Assembly: GCA_963824225.1 (NCBI GenBank)
Contig: CAWGOF010000002.1
Location: 62,001 to 126,000, forward strand
Direction: 5' to 3'
DNA: 64,000 bases
Origin: CAWGOF01 sp963824225
Lineage (GTDB): Bacteria; Acidobacteriota; Polarisedimenticolia; Polarisedimenticolales; Polarisedimenticolaceae
Shown: piece after piece, positions 17,298 to 25,678 of the stretch
Layout: each line of letters opens with the position of its first letter
How positions within the stretch are numbered: position 1 is the first letter of the stretch
Made by a program: the position numbers and the translations under genes
Notes under the pieces: generated by a model
The model's input: the letters and a program-made list of their open reading frames with translations, nothing else
Told to the model about the DNA's origin: nothing
Database searches by the model: none

Positions 17298-17762
17298 GAG
17301 GCGTCTCACGCCCGGCGGCCCGATCCATTCTACGAGAAACGGCGCTAGCGAACCCGTCCGTGGCGGCTCATGGGTCGATTCGTCGGAGTTGTTTTGGGTC
17401 CATGCGGACATTGCGCAACGGAATCCCGTTGACCCGAGCCACGGCCTCATGCTACATAACTAGAAGGCGGTCCGTAAACGATGTTCTTCCGAGGCATTTT
17501 GTCGTATACACCACGCGCGCTTCGGCGGCAGCCGCGGCGCCGCGACTGATTCCGTGCGCCGCCGGTCTCCACCAACCTAGATTCCGCCGGGGGTGATCGG
17601 ATGGCGCAGCGGCTCGAGGGGGGATTGGACCGAGCGGAAGGTAGTCGCGGGCCCACGAGTGCGCGCGACGTCGGCCGGCGTCACGGGCATCCTCGCCCAA
17701 TGGAGATCGCACTTCCCGCGCCCCCCGGAGAGCGGGGCGAGCGGACGGGTGTCGAGGCGCAC
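17298..17762 (+). other. Divergent intergenic region between lpxC and the TPR gene
   Basis: This is the only stretch longer than 300 bases without a confident gene. It is more AT-rich than its surroundings between 17400 and 17520. It must hold the promoter of lpxC (reading left) and that of the TPR gene (reading right). I see no RNA gene in it. The TPR reading frame stays open back to 17601, so part of the right half (17601-17762) could be coding if translation starts upstream. Confidence 0.6.
17429..17458 (+). promoter_or_regulatory. Possible sigma-70-type promoter
   Basis: TTGACC at 17429-17434 and TACATA at 17453-17458, with an 18-base spacer, resemble a housekeeping promoter reading towards the TPR gene. 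A weaker TTTACG / TAGCAT pair lies on the opposite strand at nearly the same place and would read towards lpxC. Both are pattern matches in locally AT-richer DNA. Confidence 0.3.
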
Positions 17763-18845
17763 ATGCTCTTCGAGCGAGCTCGCGAGCGGTGCGCCGCCGG
17801 AGACCTCGAGAGCGCGACCTCCGTGCTCGAGCGGGCGACCCAGCTCGACCCCGATCTGTTCGAGGCCTGGGTCCTCCTCGGCAGCGTGCGCTCGACACGT
17901 CGGGAGTTCGAGGAGGCGACGCGGGTCCTGTACGAGGCGCTCGAGCGCCGGCCGGAGGATGCGCGGGCGTGGTTCGAGATCGGACGGATCCTCGAGGCCA
18001 CCGGCGAGCCGGAGCAGGCCGCGGACGCGTATCGGCGGGCGCTCGCCGGCGACGAGCGGCTGGCCGAGGGTTGGAACAACCTGGGGAACGTCCACCTACA
18101 GCTCGGGCATCACGAGCGTGCCGTCGACTGCTACCGTCGGGCCGTCGCGCTGCGACAGGATCGGTTCGAGATCTGGCTGAACCTCGCCAACGCGCACGTG
18201 GCTTTAGGGAAGAGCACGGAGGCGATCGAAGAGTACGAGCGTGCCCTCGCCCTGTGCCCCGATGCGCCGGATGGCTGGTACGGTCTGGCCTATGCCCACG
18301 CGTCGGTGGGAGATCTCGATCGCGCGATCGTGGGGTATCGGCGTGCCGCGGATCTGATCCCGGACGACTACGAAGCGTGGTACAACCTGGGCCACGCGTA
18401 TTCGGATATCGGTCACGACACGGCGTCGGCGGAAGCGTATCGCCAGGCGGTCGAGCGCCGGTCGGACGATCACGAGGCGTGGAACAACCTGGGCAACGCT
18501 CTGCTGCGCGTCGGAACGCGAGACGAAGCACTGGTCTGTTATCGTCGCGCGCTCGAATTGAAGCCGGACTATGATGTGTCGTGGAACAACCTGGGGAATG
18601 CGCTCGAGGAGTTGGGACGGCTCGACGACGCGACCGAGGCGTACGGCCGAGCGGTCGGGCTCGAGCCTCGCCGCCCGACCTACCGAATCAACCGGGCGTC
18701 GGTGTTCGCTCGGGCCGGTCGAACCGAGGAAGCGATCGAGGACCTGGCGGATGCGCTCCACGTCGCCCCCGGAATCCGCGGTTTGCTCTCCGGGTTCCCT
18801 GAGTTCGTTCCGCTGCTGCGTCATCCACGGCTGCGCGGACACTGA
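17763..18845 (+). CDS. Tetratricopeptide-repeat protein
   Basis: The protein is almost entirely TPR repeats, about nine to ten copies of 34 residues with the W/Y-x-x-L-G/A pattern (WNNLGNVHLQLG, WLNLANAHVALG, WYNLGHAYSDIG, WNNLGNALLRVG). Such arrays form a helical scaffold for protein binding. The frame is open from ATG 17601 with another ATG at 17700. I chose 17763 because GAGG precedes it and the first TPR begins there. No signal peptide is seen with this start. The GAF-like gene follows 27 bases later. The binding partner is unknown. Confidence 0.8.
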   Translation: MLFERARERCAAGDLESATSVLERATQLDPDLFEAWVLLGSVRSTRREFEEATRVLYEALERRPEDARAWFEIGRILEATGEPEQAADAYRRALAGDERLAEGWNNLGNVHLQLGHHERAVDCYRRAVALRQDRFEIWLNLANAHVALGKSTEAIEEYERALALCPDAPDGWYGLAYAHASVGDLDRAIVGYRRAADLIPDDYEAWYNLGHAYSDIGHDTASAEAYRQAVERRSDDHEAWNNLGNALLRVGTRDEALVCYRRALELKPDYDVSWNNLGNALEELGRLDDATEAYGRAVGLEPRRPTYRINRASVFARAGRTEEAIEDLADALHVAPGIRGLLSGFPEFVPLLRHPRLRGH

Positions 18846-18872
18846 AGGTCTCAGGTGGCCGGAGCCCGGTCC

Positions 18873-19712
18873 ATGAGCCTGGACACGGTGTCGCTCGAGG
18901 ACCTCGAGCGTCACGTCCGCGCTTTGTCCGCGCCCCAGGGCCCGGCCGATCTGTTCAAGAGCCTGCTCGAGGCGATCCGGCTCGTGGCGCCGCGGGGCTC
19001 GATCTACGTGATCCGCAAGGACGAGGTCCGTGGGTGGGGCGCGAGCGGGTTCGCCGAGGAAGCGTCGCGCGCGTTGCGCAGCCGTTCCGCGGGCCTTACC
19101 GACGGCTGGCTCGGCCGGGTGCTCGGTAGCGAGCTGCCGATCTACGAGCCGGACGCCGCGGGTGTGTGCCCGGGCTACGGGCAACCGGCGCCCGCCGAGT
19201 GCGTCGGGATGGCGATTCGTGTCAAGGATCGGCCGATCGCCGTCGTCGTCGTGGAGCGCCAGTCGCACGAACTGCCCTGGCAGCCGGCACTGTTGAGCGT
19301 CCTCGGTCGCCTGGCGCAGCTCCAGCTCGAGCTCGACGTGTTGCGGCGGCGCACCGGCGCTCCGGAGCAGGCACCGGCGCCCCTCGCCGTCTCCGAGGGC
19401 TCGGCGCGCGCCGCAGGCCCCGCGATGCAAGCGCGACGCGAGCCCGCGATCGACGACGCGAGCCTCGACGCCGCACGACGTTTCGCGCGGCTCGTGGCCA
19501 CCGACATCCGGCTGTACAACGAGGAAGCGGTGATCCTGGGGCGGCGGCAGCGCGATCTCGTCGATCGGCTGTCCGACCAGCTCACGCGCGGCAAGGAAGC
19601 GTTCCTGAAGCGCTACGGCGCGCTCGGGCGGACGGCGCTCGAAGTGCTACGCGCGGCGTATGTCGAGGTGCTCGCCGGTGGGGACGAGACGCTCATGCCC
19701 CGCATCGACTAG
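18873..19712 (+). CDS. GAF-like domain protein with conserved C-terminal helical module
   Basis: Of the 279 residues, about 10-150 look like a GAF-type sensor fold (ADLFKSLLEAIRLVAPRG, GMAIRVKDRPIAVVVVERQ). A Pro/Ala-rich linker leads to a helical C-terminus beginning ARRFARLVATDIRLYNEEAV. I recall this module at the ends of various regulatory proteins in deltaproteobacterial and acidobacterial genomes; its function is not known to me. ATG 18873 has GGAG upstream; GTG 18855 is an alternative start. It probably shares a transcript with the TPR gene. Confidence 0.6.
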   Translation: MSLDTVSLEDLERHVRALSAPQGPADLFKSLLEAIRLVAPRGSIYVIRKDEVRGWGASGFAEEASRALRSRSAGLTDGWLGRVLGSELPIYEPDAAGVCPGYGQPAPAECVGMAIRVKDRPIAVVVVERQSHELPWQPALLSVLGRLAQLQLELDVLRRRTGAPEQAPAPLAVSEGSARAAGPAMQARREPAIDDASLDAARRFARLVATDIRLYNEEAVILGRRQRDLVDRLSDQLTRGKEAFLKRYGALGRTALEVLRAAYVEVLAGGDETLMPRID

Positions 19713-19769
19713 CTGTCGCGCCGATCGATTCGCCGTCCCGCAGTCCCGGTAGTATCTTCTCGGTCGCCG

Positions 19770-20750
19770 ATGGGACGAGCCTCGCCGATCTCGGACTCGC
19801 TGCGCGCGGTGGGCCTCGCCGCCGCCGTGGCGTTGGCCGGCGATGCCGTGGCTGCCCCGACGTCGGGCTTCGTCGGCGAATCGCTGGCCGAGAACGTCGT
19901 CCTGATGCGCCCGCGCGTCCCGTCGATCGACCGTACGAACTCGCTCGTCGCGCTGCGCGAGGACGGCCCGCTCGTGTTCGAGGCGCAGCCGACGATCGGC
20001 GCTGCACGCGAGCTGCTCGTGGCGATCGCCGCGATCGACCCGCGGCCGATCCGGTTCCTCGTCGTGTCCCACCCGCACGTCGAGTCGCTCGGCGGCGCGG
20101 CGGCGTTCCCCGAGACGACCGTCGTGATCGCGTCCGGCGGGTGCCGGCGTGCGCTCGAGGACCAGGCGTTCGACCCCGGCGCCGAGCTCCGCGCTGCCGC
20201 GCCCTCGCCCGCGGCGTGGGTTGCCCCTGCGCTGCGTCTCCCGGTGGTCGTGGCCGATGGTCCGATGTCGCTCGCCGACGCGCGGGTTCCGATCTCCCTG
20301 TTTCCGATCGGCCAGGCCCACTCTTCCGGTGACCTGATCGCTCAGCTGCCACGGAGCGGGACCGTCTACGTCGGCGCGTTGATCGCGATGGACAGCAACC
20401 CGTATGCAGCCGCCGATGGCGACCTCACGGGATGGATCGTGGCGCTGAACCAGATCGCGCGCATGAACGCGGACACGCTGGTCGCCCTGCGTGGCCCCCG
20501 CGGAACGGCGGCCGATCTGTCGCATTTCCGGGACGGGCTGGCGTGGGTCCGTGGACAGGTCGAAGCAGGACTGCGCGATGGCGTTCCGTGGGAGGACATC
20601 CCCAACTTCGTCTTGCAGTCACACCGATTCGCCGAGTACTACGACCTGCAGGCGAGCCCTCCGTTTCACAAGCTGCTCGTGGACAAGGTGCTGCGCGAGG
20701 CAGACGAGCAGCGGACGAAGCGGAACGTTCCGTCGATCGCGCCCAAATGA
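19770..20750 (+). CDS. Exported metallo-beta-lactamase-fold protein without the zinc motif
   Basis: The 326-residue protein has an N-terminal hydrophobic signal segment (residues 11-29) and a metallo-beta-lactamase-like layout (FLVVSHPHVESLGG, then IGQAHSSGDLIAQLP, then VYVGALIAMDSN). The zinc motif H-x-H-x-D-H reads HPHVES at 101-106, and the later GxG/H position reads GPRG. Two of the first four ligands are missing, so hydrolytic activity is unlikely. This looks like a pseudo-enzyme. A TAGTAT sequence about 20 bases upstream could be a -10 element. Confidence 0.7.
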   Translation: MGRASPISDSLRAVGLAAAVALAGDAVAAPTSGFVGESLAENVVLMRPRVPSIDRTNSLVALREDGPLVFEAQPTIGAARELLVAIAAIDPRPIRFLVVSHPHVESLGGAAAFPETTVVIASGGCRRALEDQAFDPGAELRAAAPSPAAWVAPALRLPVVVADGPMSLADARVPISLFPIGQAHSSGDLIAQLPRSGTVYVGALIAMDSNPYAAADGDLTGWIVALNQIARMNADTLVALRGPRGTAADLSHFRDGLAWVRGQVEAGLRDGVPWEDIPNFVLQSHRFAEYYDLQASPPFHKLLVDKVLREADEQRTKRNVPSIAPK

Positions 20751-20761
20751 GCCGTCCGGCG

Positions 20762-21577
20762 TCAGGTCTCCGCTTCGCCCGACACGACGGCGTCGAAGAT
20801 TCGCCGCGCATCTCCCGACAGCGCGGCCGAGCGTGGCGCGGCTTCGGGTCCCGGTAGGTCGACCCACAACGTACGGCCGCTCGCCGGTACGATCGCGATC
20901 GTCTGGGGACCCCCGGCGAGTCGGTGCGCGAACGCGGCGGCGACCGCACCGCTGCCGCAGGCCCGCGTTTCGCCTTCGACACCCCGCTCGTACGTCCGGA
21001 CCCGCAGCTCGCCGCCGGTTCCATCGACGAGATCGACGTTCACCCCCTGCGGAGCGAACCGATCGTGGCGGCGCAGCGCCGGGCCCCACTCGTGAAGCGG
21101 CGCCGACGCGACCTCGTCGACCTGCAGCACGAAGTGCGGCACGCCGGCCCGCACGAGGCGACCGTGGAACTCCCGTCCGACCGCGTCGACCGCGACCGGT
21201 CCGAGATCGATGGGTGCGGGGAGCTCGAGCGTCACGCGTTCGCCGTCCACGCGAGCGGGCACGTCGCCCCATGCGGTGACGAGCGTCATGCGCGCGTCTG
21301 CGAGACCCTCGAGCTGAGCAAAGCGCGCAGCGCAGCGGCTCCCGTTGCCACAGAACGCCGAGCTGCCGTCGGGGTTCAGGAAGCGGACCGAGATACGGTC
21401 CGGCCCTGCTCGTTCGACCACGAGCACACCATCCGCTCCGACCGAATCGCCGCGGCGGCAGACGCGCCTCGTCCAGTCGACCAGACGAGCGCCGAGCGCG
21501 GCGGCCGCGTCGTGACCCAGCACGACGAAGTCGTTGCCGGCCCCGGACATCTTCGTCGCCCGCACGCCGGTGCTCAT
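20762..21577 (-). CDS. dapF: Diaminopimelate epimerase
   Basis: DapF interconverts LL- and meso-diaminopimelate for lysine and peptidoglycan synthesis. The 271-residue protein begins with the KMSGAGNDFVV block and has both catalytic cysteines (SAFCGNGSRCAA near 75 and TRACGSGAVAAA near 215), plus the PHFVLQVDEV segment. The ATG at 21577 overlaps the stop of the lipoprotein gene as ATGA. The use of meso-DAP agrees with the Mpl ligase encoded at 49653-51113. Confidence 0.95.
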   Translation of the reverse strand: MSTGVRATKMSGAGNDFVVLGHDAAAALGARLVDWTRRVCRRGDSVGADGVLVVERAGPDRISVRFLNPDGSSAFCGNGSRCAARFAQLEGLADARMTLVTAWGDVPARVDGERVTLELPAPIDLGPVAVDAVGREFHGRLVRAGVPHFVLQVDEVASAPLHEWGPALRRHDRFAPQGVNVDLVDGTGGELRVRTYERGVEGETRACGSGAVAAAFAHRLAGGPQTIAIVPASGRTLWVDLPGPEAAPRSAALSGDARRIFDAVVSGEAET

Positions 21578-22650
21578 GGTCCGGGCTCGTTCGCACGGAC
21601 CGGCTCGCTCGAGATCACGATCTCGGCCGCCTCGGACGGATCGCTCTCGTTCGCTGGGGTCGCGCGATCGACGGCGGTCACACGGTATCCGACCGTCTGG
21701 CCGGGGGACACGGTCTCGTCGAGGAACAACGGGCGGTCGATCGGGTCGGGCCCGATGCGCGTCCACGGCGCGTCGCGCGCGTCGCGCCGATACACGCGGT
21801 ACCCGTCCAGGTCCCGCTCGGCCCCCGGGTCCCAGAACAGACGTACCGCCAGACCCTCCTGGACCGCGACGAGGCCGCGCGGCGCCGCCGGGGCGAACCG
21901 ATCGACCACCTCGATCGCGAGCGGCGTCGCGTCGGCGCTCTCGACGTACGGGGGCGGCTCCCCGACGACCGCACGCAGCGTGTACACGAGCCGCGCGCCC
22001 GAAGGTGCGGTGGCATCAAGATACTCGCCCACCGACAGCGGACGATCGTGAAGCGGCCGCAACGGCACCTCGGCGCCCTCGTTCGCACGATACACGTTGT
22101 ACCGGGTATCCGGAGCGGCGTCCCACGAGAGGCGCACCCCGTCGGACGTCGGCTCGCCGCGCACGCCCGTCGGCGCGGGCGGTACCGCCGCGAGGACGAG
22201 ATCCGGTGCCGCTGCCAGCCCGGACATCCGCCCGCGCTGATCGTACAGCCGCACGGCGTAGCGCAGCGTCGTGCCCGGGGTCGTGTCGCTCCCCTGCGGC
22301 GGCGGATCCACGAGCTGAACCACCGTCCGCGCCTCGATCCCTACGCTCGCCCGCGTCGCGACGATCTCGCCACGGCGCCGGAACACGTCGGGGTCGGGCG
22401 CCGGAGCGCCCCCCGGAGCGTAGGTCACGCGGACGAGCTCGGCGCGGGCGATCGCCGCCGCGGGACCTGGCGCACGAGCTTCCGGAACGGCGAACGACAC
22501 CTCGACGCGATCCCCGTGCTGCCGGGCCTCGATCGCCGTAGCGGAAAGGGGCCCCCGCGGCGCCGGGGGCAGCGGCGGCCCCTTCTTGCCGCACGCCACG
22601 ACGAGCATCGCGACCGATAGACCGGCGAGGACGAGTCCGACGCGCGCCAT
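21574..22650 (-). CDS. LptM-like lipoprotein with fibronectin type III-like domains
   Basis: The 358-residue protein has a lipoprotein signal with lipobox VVAC (Cys20), followed by GKKGPPLPP. That motif is the hallmark of the short YifL/LptM lipoproteins found next to dapF in many bacteria. Unlike those short proteins, this one continues with about three fibronectin type III-like beta domains (VRLSWDAAPDTRYNVYRA; VRLFWDPGAERDLDGYRVYRR). Its stop overlaps dapF. A periplasm-facing lipid-anchored binding protein is inferred. Confidence 0.78.
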   Translation of the reverse strand: MARVGLVLAGLSVAMLVVACGKKGPPLPPAPRGPLSATAIEARQHGDRVEVSFAVPEARAPGPAAAIARAELVRVTYAPGGAPAPDPDVFRRRGEIVATRASVGIEARTVVQLVDPPPQGSDTTPGTTLRYAVRLYDQRGRMSGLAAAPDLVLAAVPPAPTGVRGEPTSDGVRLSWDAAPDTRYNVYRANEGAEVPLRPLHDRPLSVGEYLDATAPSGARLVYTLRAVVGEPPPYVESADATPLAIEVVDRFAPAAPRGLVAVQEGLAVRLFWDPGAERDLDGYRVYRRDARDAPWTRIGPDPIDRPLFLDETVSPGQTVGYRVTAVDRATPANESDPSEAAEIVISSEPVRANEPGP

Positions 22651-22666
22651 ACGACGAGCGCTCAGT

Positions 22667-24067
22667 CTACAGGATGAACCGCGACAGGTCGTCGGCTCGC
22701 GCCAGGTCGCCGATCCGCTCGCGCACGTACGCGCCATCGACCGTGACCCGCGTCCCGGCACACTCGGCACCCCGGAACGACAGGTCCTCGAGCACGCGCT
22801 CGACGACGGTGGCCAGCCGCCGCGCGCCGATGTTCTCCGTTCGCTCGTTGACCGTCGCCGCTATGTCGGCCAGCGCCTCGATGCCGTCCTGGACGAACTC
22901 GAGCTCCACCCCCTCGGTGCCCAGGAGCGCGGTGTACTGTCGCGGCAGCGAGCCTTCGGGCTCGCACAGGATCCGCACGAGCTCCTCTCGACCGAGCGGA
23001 TCCAGCTCGACCCGAATCGGGAATCGCCCCTGCAGCTCGGGGATCAGGTCCGAGGGCTTGGCGACGTGGAATGCTCCGGCGGCGATGAACAGGATGTGGT
23101 CGGTGCGCACGGGGCCGTACTTCGTCGAAACGAGCGTCCCCTCGACCACCGGGAGCAGATCGCGCTGCACCCCTTCGCGGGACACGTCGGGACCCCGTCC
23201 GCCCTCCCGCCCGGCGATCTTGTCCAGCTCGTCGATGAACAGGATCCCCGACTCTTCGACGCGCGCCAGCGCCTCGCGAACGGTCTGCTCGCGATCGACC
23301 AGCCGGTCCTCCTCCTCGCGCGTCAGCGCCTCGCGCGCCTCGGCCACCGTGACCTTGCGCCGCTCGGAGCGCGGTCCGAACAGGCCGGGCAGCATGTCGC
23401 GTAGCGAGCCGTCGAGCTCGTCCCCTCCGGTCGTGCCGACCCGCAGGATCGGCATCGGGGGTGCCACCTTCACGTCGACCTCGACGAGCCGCTCCTCGAG
23501 GTCCCCGGCCTCGAGCTGGCGCCGGATGGCGTCGCGGCTACGAGCCCAGGACTCCTCGTCGGCTCGAGCTCGCGACGCCGATGCCGCGTCGGTCGGATGC
23601 GCTGTCGGCCGAGGCGGAAGCAGCAAGTCCAGCAGCCGGCGCTCGGCGGCCGCACGCGCGCCGTGGCGCACCTTCGCGCGCCGCTCCTGCCCGACCTGAT
23701 CGATCGCGATCTCGACCAGGTCGCGGACCATCGACTCGACGTCTCGCCCGACGTAGCCGACCTCCGTGAACTTCGACGCCTCGACCTTGACGAACGGCGA
23801 CTTCGACAAGCGTGCCAGACGGCGCGCGATCTCGGTCTTGCCCACGCCGGTCGGACCGATCATCAGGATGTTCTTCGGCGTCACCTCGGCGGCGATCTCC
23901 GGCGGGAGCTTCCGGCGCCTCGTGCGGTTCCGCAGGGCGATCGCTACCGCGCGCTTGGCGTTCGATTGACCGACGACGTGTCGATCGAGCTCGGCCACGA
24001 TCTCCCGCGGCGTGAGATCGGGCGCCGCCTCCCCGGCGTCGAGGACGCGCGGCAGGATCGGCGTCAC
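22667..24067 (-). CDS. hslU: HslU, ATPase subunit of the HslUV protease
   Basis: HslU unfolds substrates for the HslV peptidase. The 466-residue protein has LTPREIVAELDRHVVGQ, Walker A IGPTGVGKTEIARRLA near 55, the pore motif GYVGRD, the inserted I domain (residues 110-240), Walker B GILFIDELDKIA, and the C-terminus ending SRFIL, as in other HslU proteins that dock into HslV. The GTG start at 24067 overlaps the hslV stop (GTGA). It is followed by the LptM-like lipoprotein gene after 16 bases. Confidence 0.96.
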   Translation of the reverse strand: MTPILPRVLDAGEAAPDLTPREIVAELDRHVVGQSNAKRAVAIALRNRTRRRKLPPEIAAEVTPKNILMIGPTGVGKTEIARRLARLSKSPFVKVEASKFTEVGYVGRDVESMVRDLVEIAIDQVGQERRAKVRHGARAAAERRLLDLLLPPRPTAHPTDAASASRARADEESWARSRDAIRRQLEAGDLEERLVEVDVKVAPPMPILRVGTTGGDELDGSLRDMLPGLFGPRSERRKVTVAEAREALTREEEDRLVDREQTVREALARVEESGILFIDELDKIAGREGGRGPDVSREGVQRDLLPVVEGTLVSTKYGPVRTDHILFIAAGAFHVAKPSDLIPELQGRFPIRVELDPLGREELVRILCEPEGSLPRQYTALLGTEGVELEFVQDGIEALADIAATVNERTENIGARRLATVVERVLEDLSFRGAECAGTRVTVDGAYVRERIGDLARADDLSRFIL

Positions 24068-24612
24068 GGCCCCAGCTCCTCGATCACGATCCGGTCGTTC
24101 GTGTACAGGTCGATCGCCGCGGCGATGCGCAGGGCTTCGCCGGCGAGCGCCTTGAGCTCGAGCGGGCTGTGCGCCAGGAGCGCCCGCGCGGCGGCCATTG
24201 CGGCGACCGATCCGCTGCCGATCGCGAGCACTCCGTCGTCGGGCTCGATCAGGTCCCCCGTGCCGGACAGGAGCAACGTGCGTCGCGTGTCGGCCACGAG
24301 CAGCAACGCTTCGAGGCGCCGGAGCACGCGATCGGCACGCCAGTCCTGCACCAGCTCGACGGCCGAGCGCTCGAGCTGCCCCTGATGCGCGGCGAGCTTC
24401 TCCTCGAACCGCGCCAGGAGACCGAACGCGTCCGCCGCACCTCCGGCGAACCCGGCGAGCACTCGACCGTCGGCGAGCCGCCGGATCTTGCGCGCACCGG
24501 TCTTCACGACCGAGCGATCGAGCGTGACCTGGCCATCGGCGGCGAGGACGACGTGCTCCCCGCGGCGCACGGCCAGAACGGTCGTGCCGACGATCGTCGG
24601 CCGGTGTTGCAC
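24064..24612 (-). CDS. hslV: HslV, peptidase subunit of the HslUV protease
   Basis: HslV is the proteasome-related threonine peptidase. The mature core starts TTVLAVRR and continues with the Asp of AADGQVTL, the Lys of VVKTGARKIRRL, and VLAGFAGGAADAF. With the GTG start at 24612 the protein has 182 residues and a nine-residue leader before the catalytic Thr. Many HslV proteins expose Thr directly after the initiator Met. A true propeptide is possible; no closer start codon is present in frame. It is the first gene of the hslVU-lipoprotein-dapF run. Confidence 0.94.
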   Translation of the reverse strand: MQHRPTIVGTTVLAVRRGEHVVLAADGQVTLDRSVVKTGARKIRRLADGRVLAGFAGGAADAFGLLARFEEKLAAHQGQLERSAVELVQDWRADRVLRRLEALLLVADTRRTLLLSGTGDLIEPDDGVLAIGSGSVAAMAAARALLAHSPLELKALAGEALRIAAAIDLYTNDRIVIEELGP

Positions 24613-24697
24613 GCTGGTCCTCCGCGCGGGGTACGTGACGAAGTGTATCCCGCGCGGTCGAGCGATCGCCACCTTCGGACGCTGCTACCATCGCCGC

Positions 24698-25660
24698 GTG
24701 CGACGTGCGATCTCGGTGTCCTGTGCCGTGCTGTCGGTCTGGTGGTTCGCGGCCGACCGCGCGGACGAGCGGCGTGCCGCGTCCGGGCCTCGCGTCCTCG
24801 TGCTCGGGACCGCGCAGGACGGAGGACTGCCCCACGTGTCTTGCACGTGCGCGCGGTGCGCCGCGGCGCGGCGGAACCCCCGGGGCGCCCGTGCCGTGGC
24901 GAGTCTCGCGCTGGTCCGTGGTGCCGGCGCCCAAGCCTGGATCGTCGACGCGACGCCCGATTTCGGCGAACAGATCGAGCGGTTACGCGTGGCGCGCGGC
25001 CGGCGGGCGGGAGCGGTCGATCGCGCACCGATCGACGGAATCGTGTTGACCCACGCGCATTTCGGCCACGTGACCGGCCTCGGTTTCCTGGGCTTCGAAG
25101 CGCTGCACACGCGCGAGGTCGCCGTTCACTGCACCGCTGCGCTCGCCGCGCACCTCGCAGCGAGCGCACCGTGGGCCGATCTCGTCACCCGACGCAACAT
25201 CGTGCTCGTCCCGTTCGAGCCCGGGGAGCGCGTGCGCCTGGCCGACGATCTCGTTCTCGTGCCGTTCCTCGTTCCGCATCGCGACGAGCACGCCGACACC
25301 GTCGGCCTGCGCATCGAGGGACCGCATCGAACGTTGCTGTACGTCCCGGACACCGATGCGTGGGACCGCTGGGATCCTGCGCTCGAGCGGCGCCTCGAGG
25401 GTGTGTCCGTCGCGCTGCTCGACGGAACGTTCTTCTCCGTCGACGAGCTTCCCGATCGCGGAGCCCGATCGATCGGCCATCCTCCGATCCGCGAGACGCT
25501 CGGGCGCCTCGGTGCGCGGGATCCACGCGTCGAGCCGCGGATCGTGTTCACGCACCTGAACCACTCGAACCCGGCGGTCGATCGACGGTCGCCCGCGGCG
25601 CGAGAGATTCGCCAGGCCGGGTACGGTGTCGCCGAGGACGGCGACGTGATCGGGCTCTGA
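24698..25660 (+). CDS. Exported PqqB-like metallo-beta-lactamase-fold hydrolase
   Basis: The 320-residue protein has a short signal-like N-terminus (residues 4-20). It then has the PqqB-type start VLVLGTAQDGGLPHVSCTCARC, with paired cysteines that may bind a structural zinc. The metal motif reads THAHFGHVTGL, with Gly where Asp is usual, followed by LVPHRDEHADTVGL, YVPDTDAW and FTHLNHSNP. No other PQQ synthesis gene is in the window, so a PQQ role should not be assumed. The start is GTG 24698, with GTG 24716 as an alternative. It ends 18 bases from a convergent glycosyltransferase. Confidence 0.78.
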   Translation: MRRAISVSCAVLSVWWFAADRADERRAASGPRVLVLGTAQDGGLPHVSCTCARCAAARRNPRGARAVASLALVRGAGAQAWIVDATPDFGEQIERLRVARGRRAGAVDRAPIDGIVLTHAHFGHVTGLGFLGFEALHTREVAVHCTAALAAHLAASAPWADLVTRRNIVLVPFEPGERVRLADDLVLVPFLVPHRDEHADTVGLRIEGPHRTLLYVPDTDAWDRWDPALERRLEGVSVALLDGTFFSVDELPDRGARSIGHPPIRETLGRLGARDPRVEPRIVFTHLNHSNPAVDRRSPAAREIRQAGYGVAEDGDVIGL

Positions 25661-25678
25661 GCGAGCCGGTTCGGCGAT

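Noticed and set aside
17298..17762. A possible tRNA or structured RNA in the lpxC/TPR intergenic region.
   Set aside because: GC-rich inverted segments exist, but no cloverleaf, T-loop consensus or riboswitch core could be read.
24698..25660. Calling this gene pqqB for pyrroloquinoline quinone synthesis.
   Set aside because: No pqqA, C, D or E is nearby, the protein has a signal-like N-terminus, and the metal motif differs (HAHFGH).
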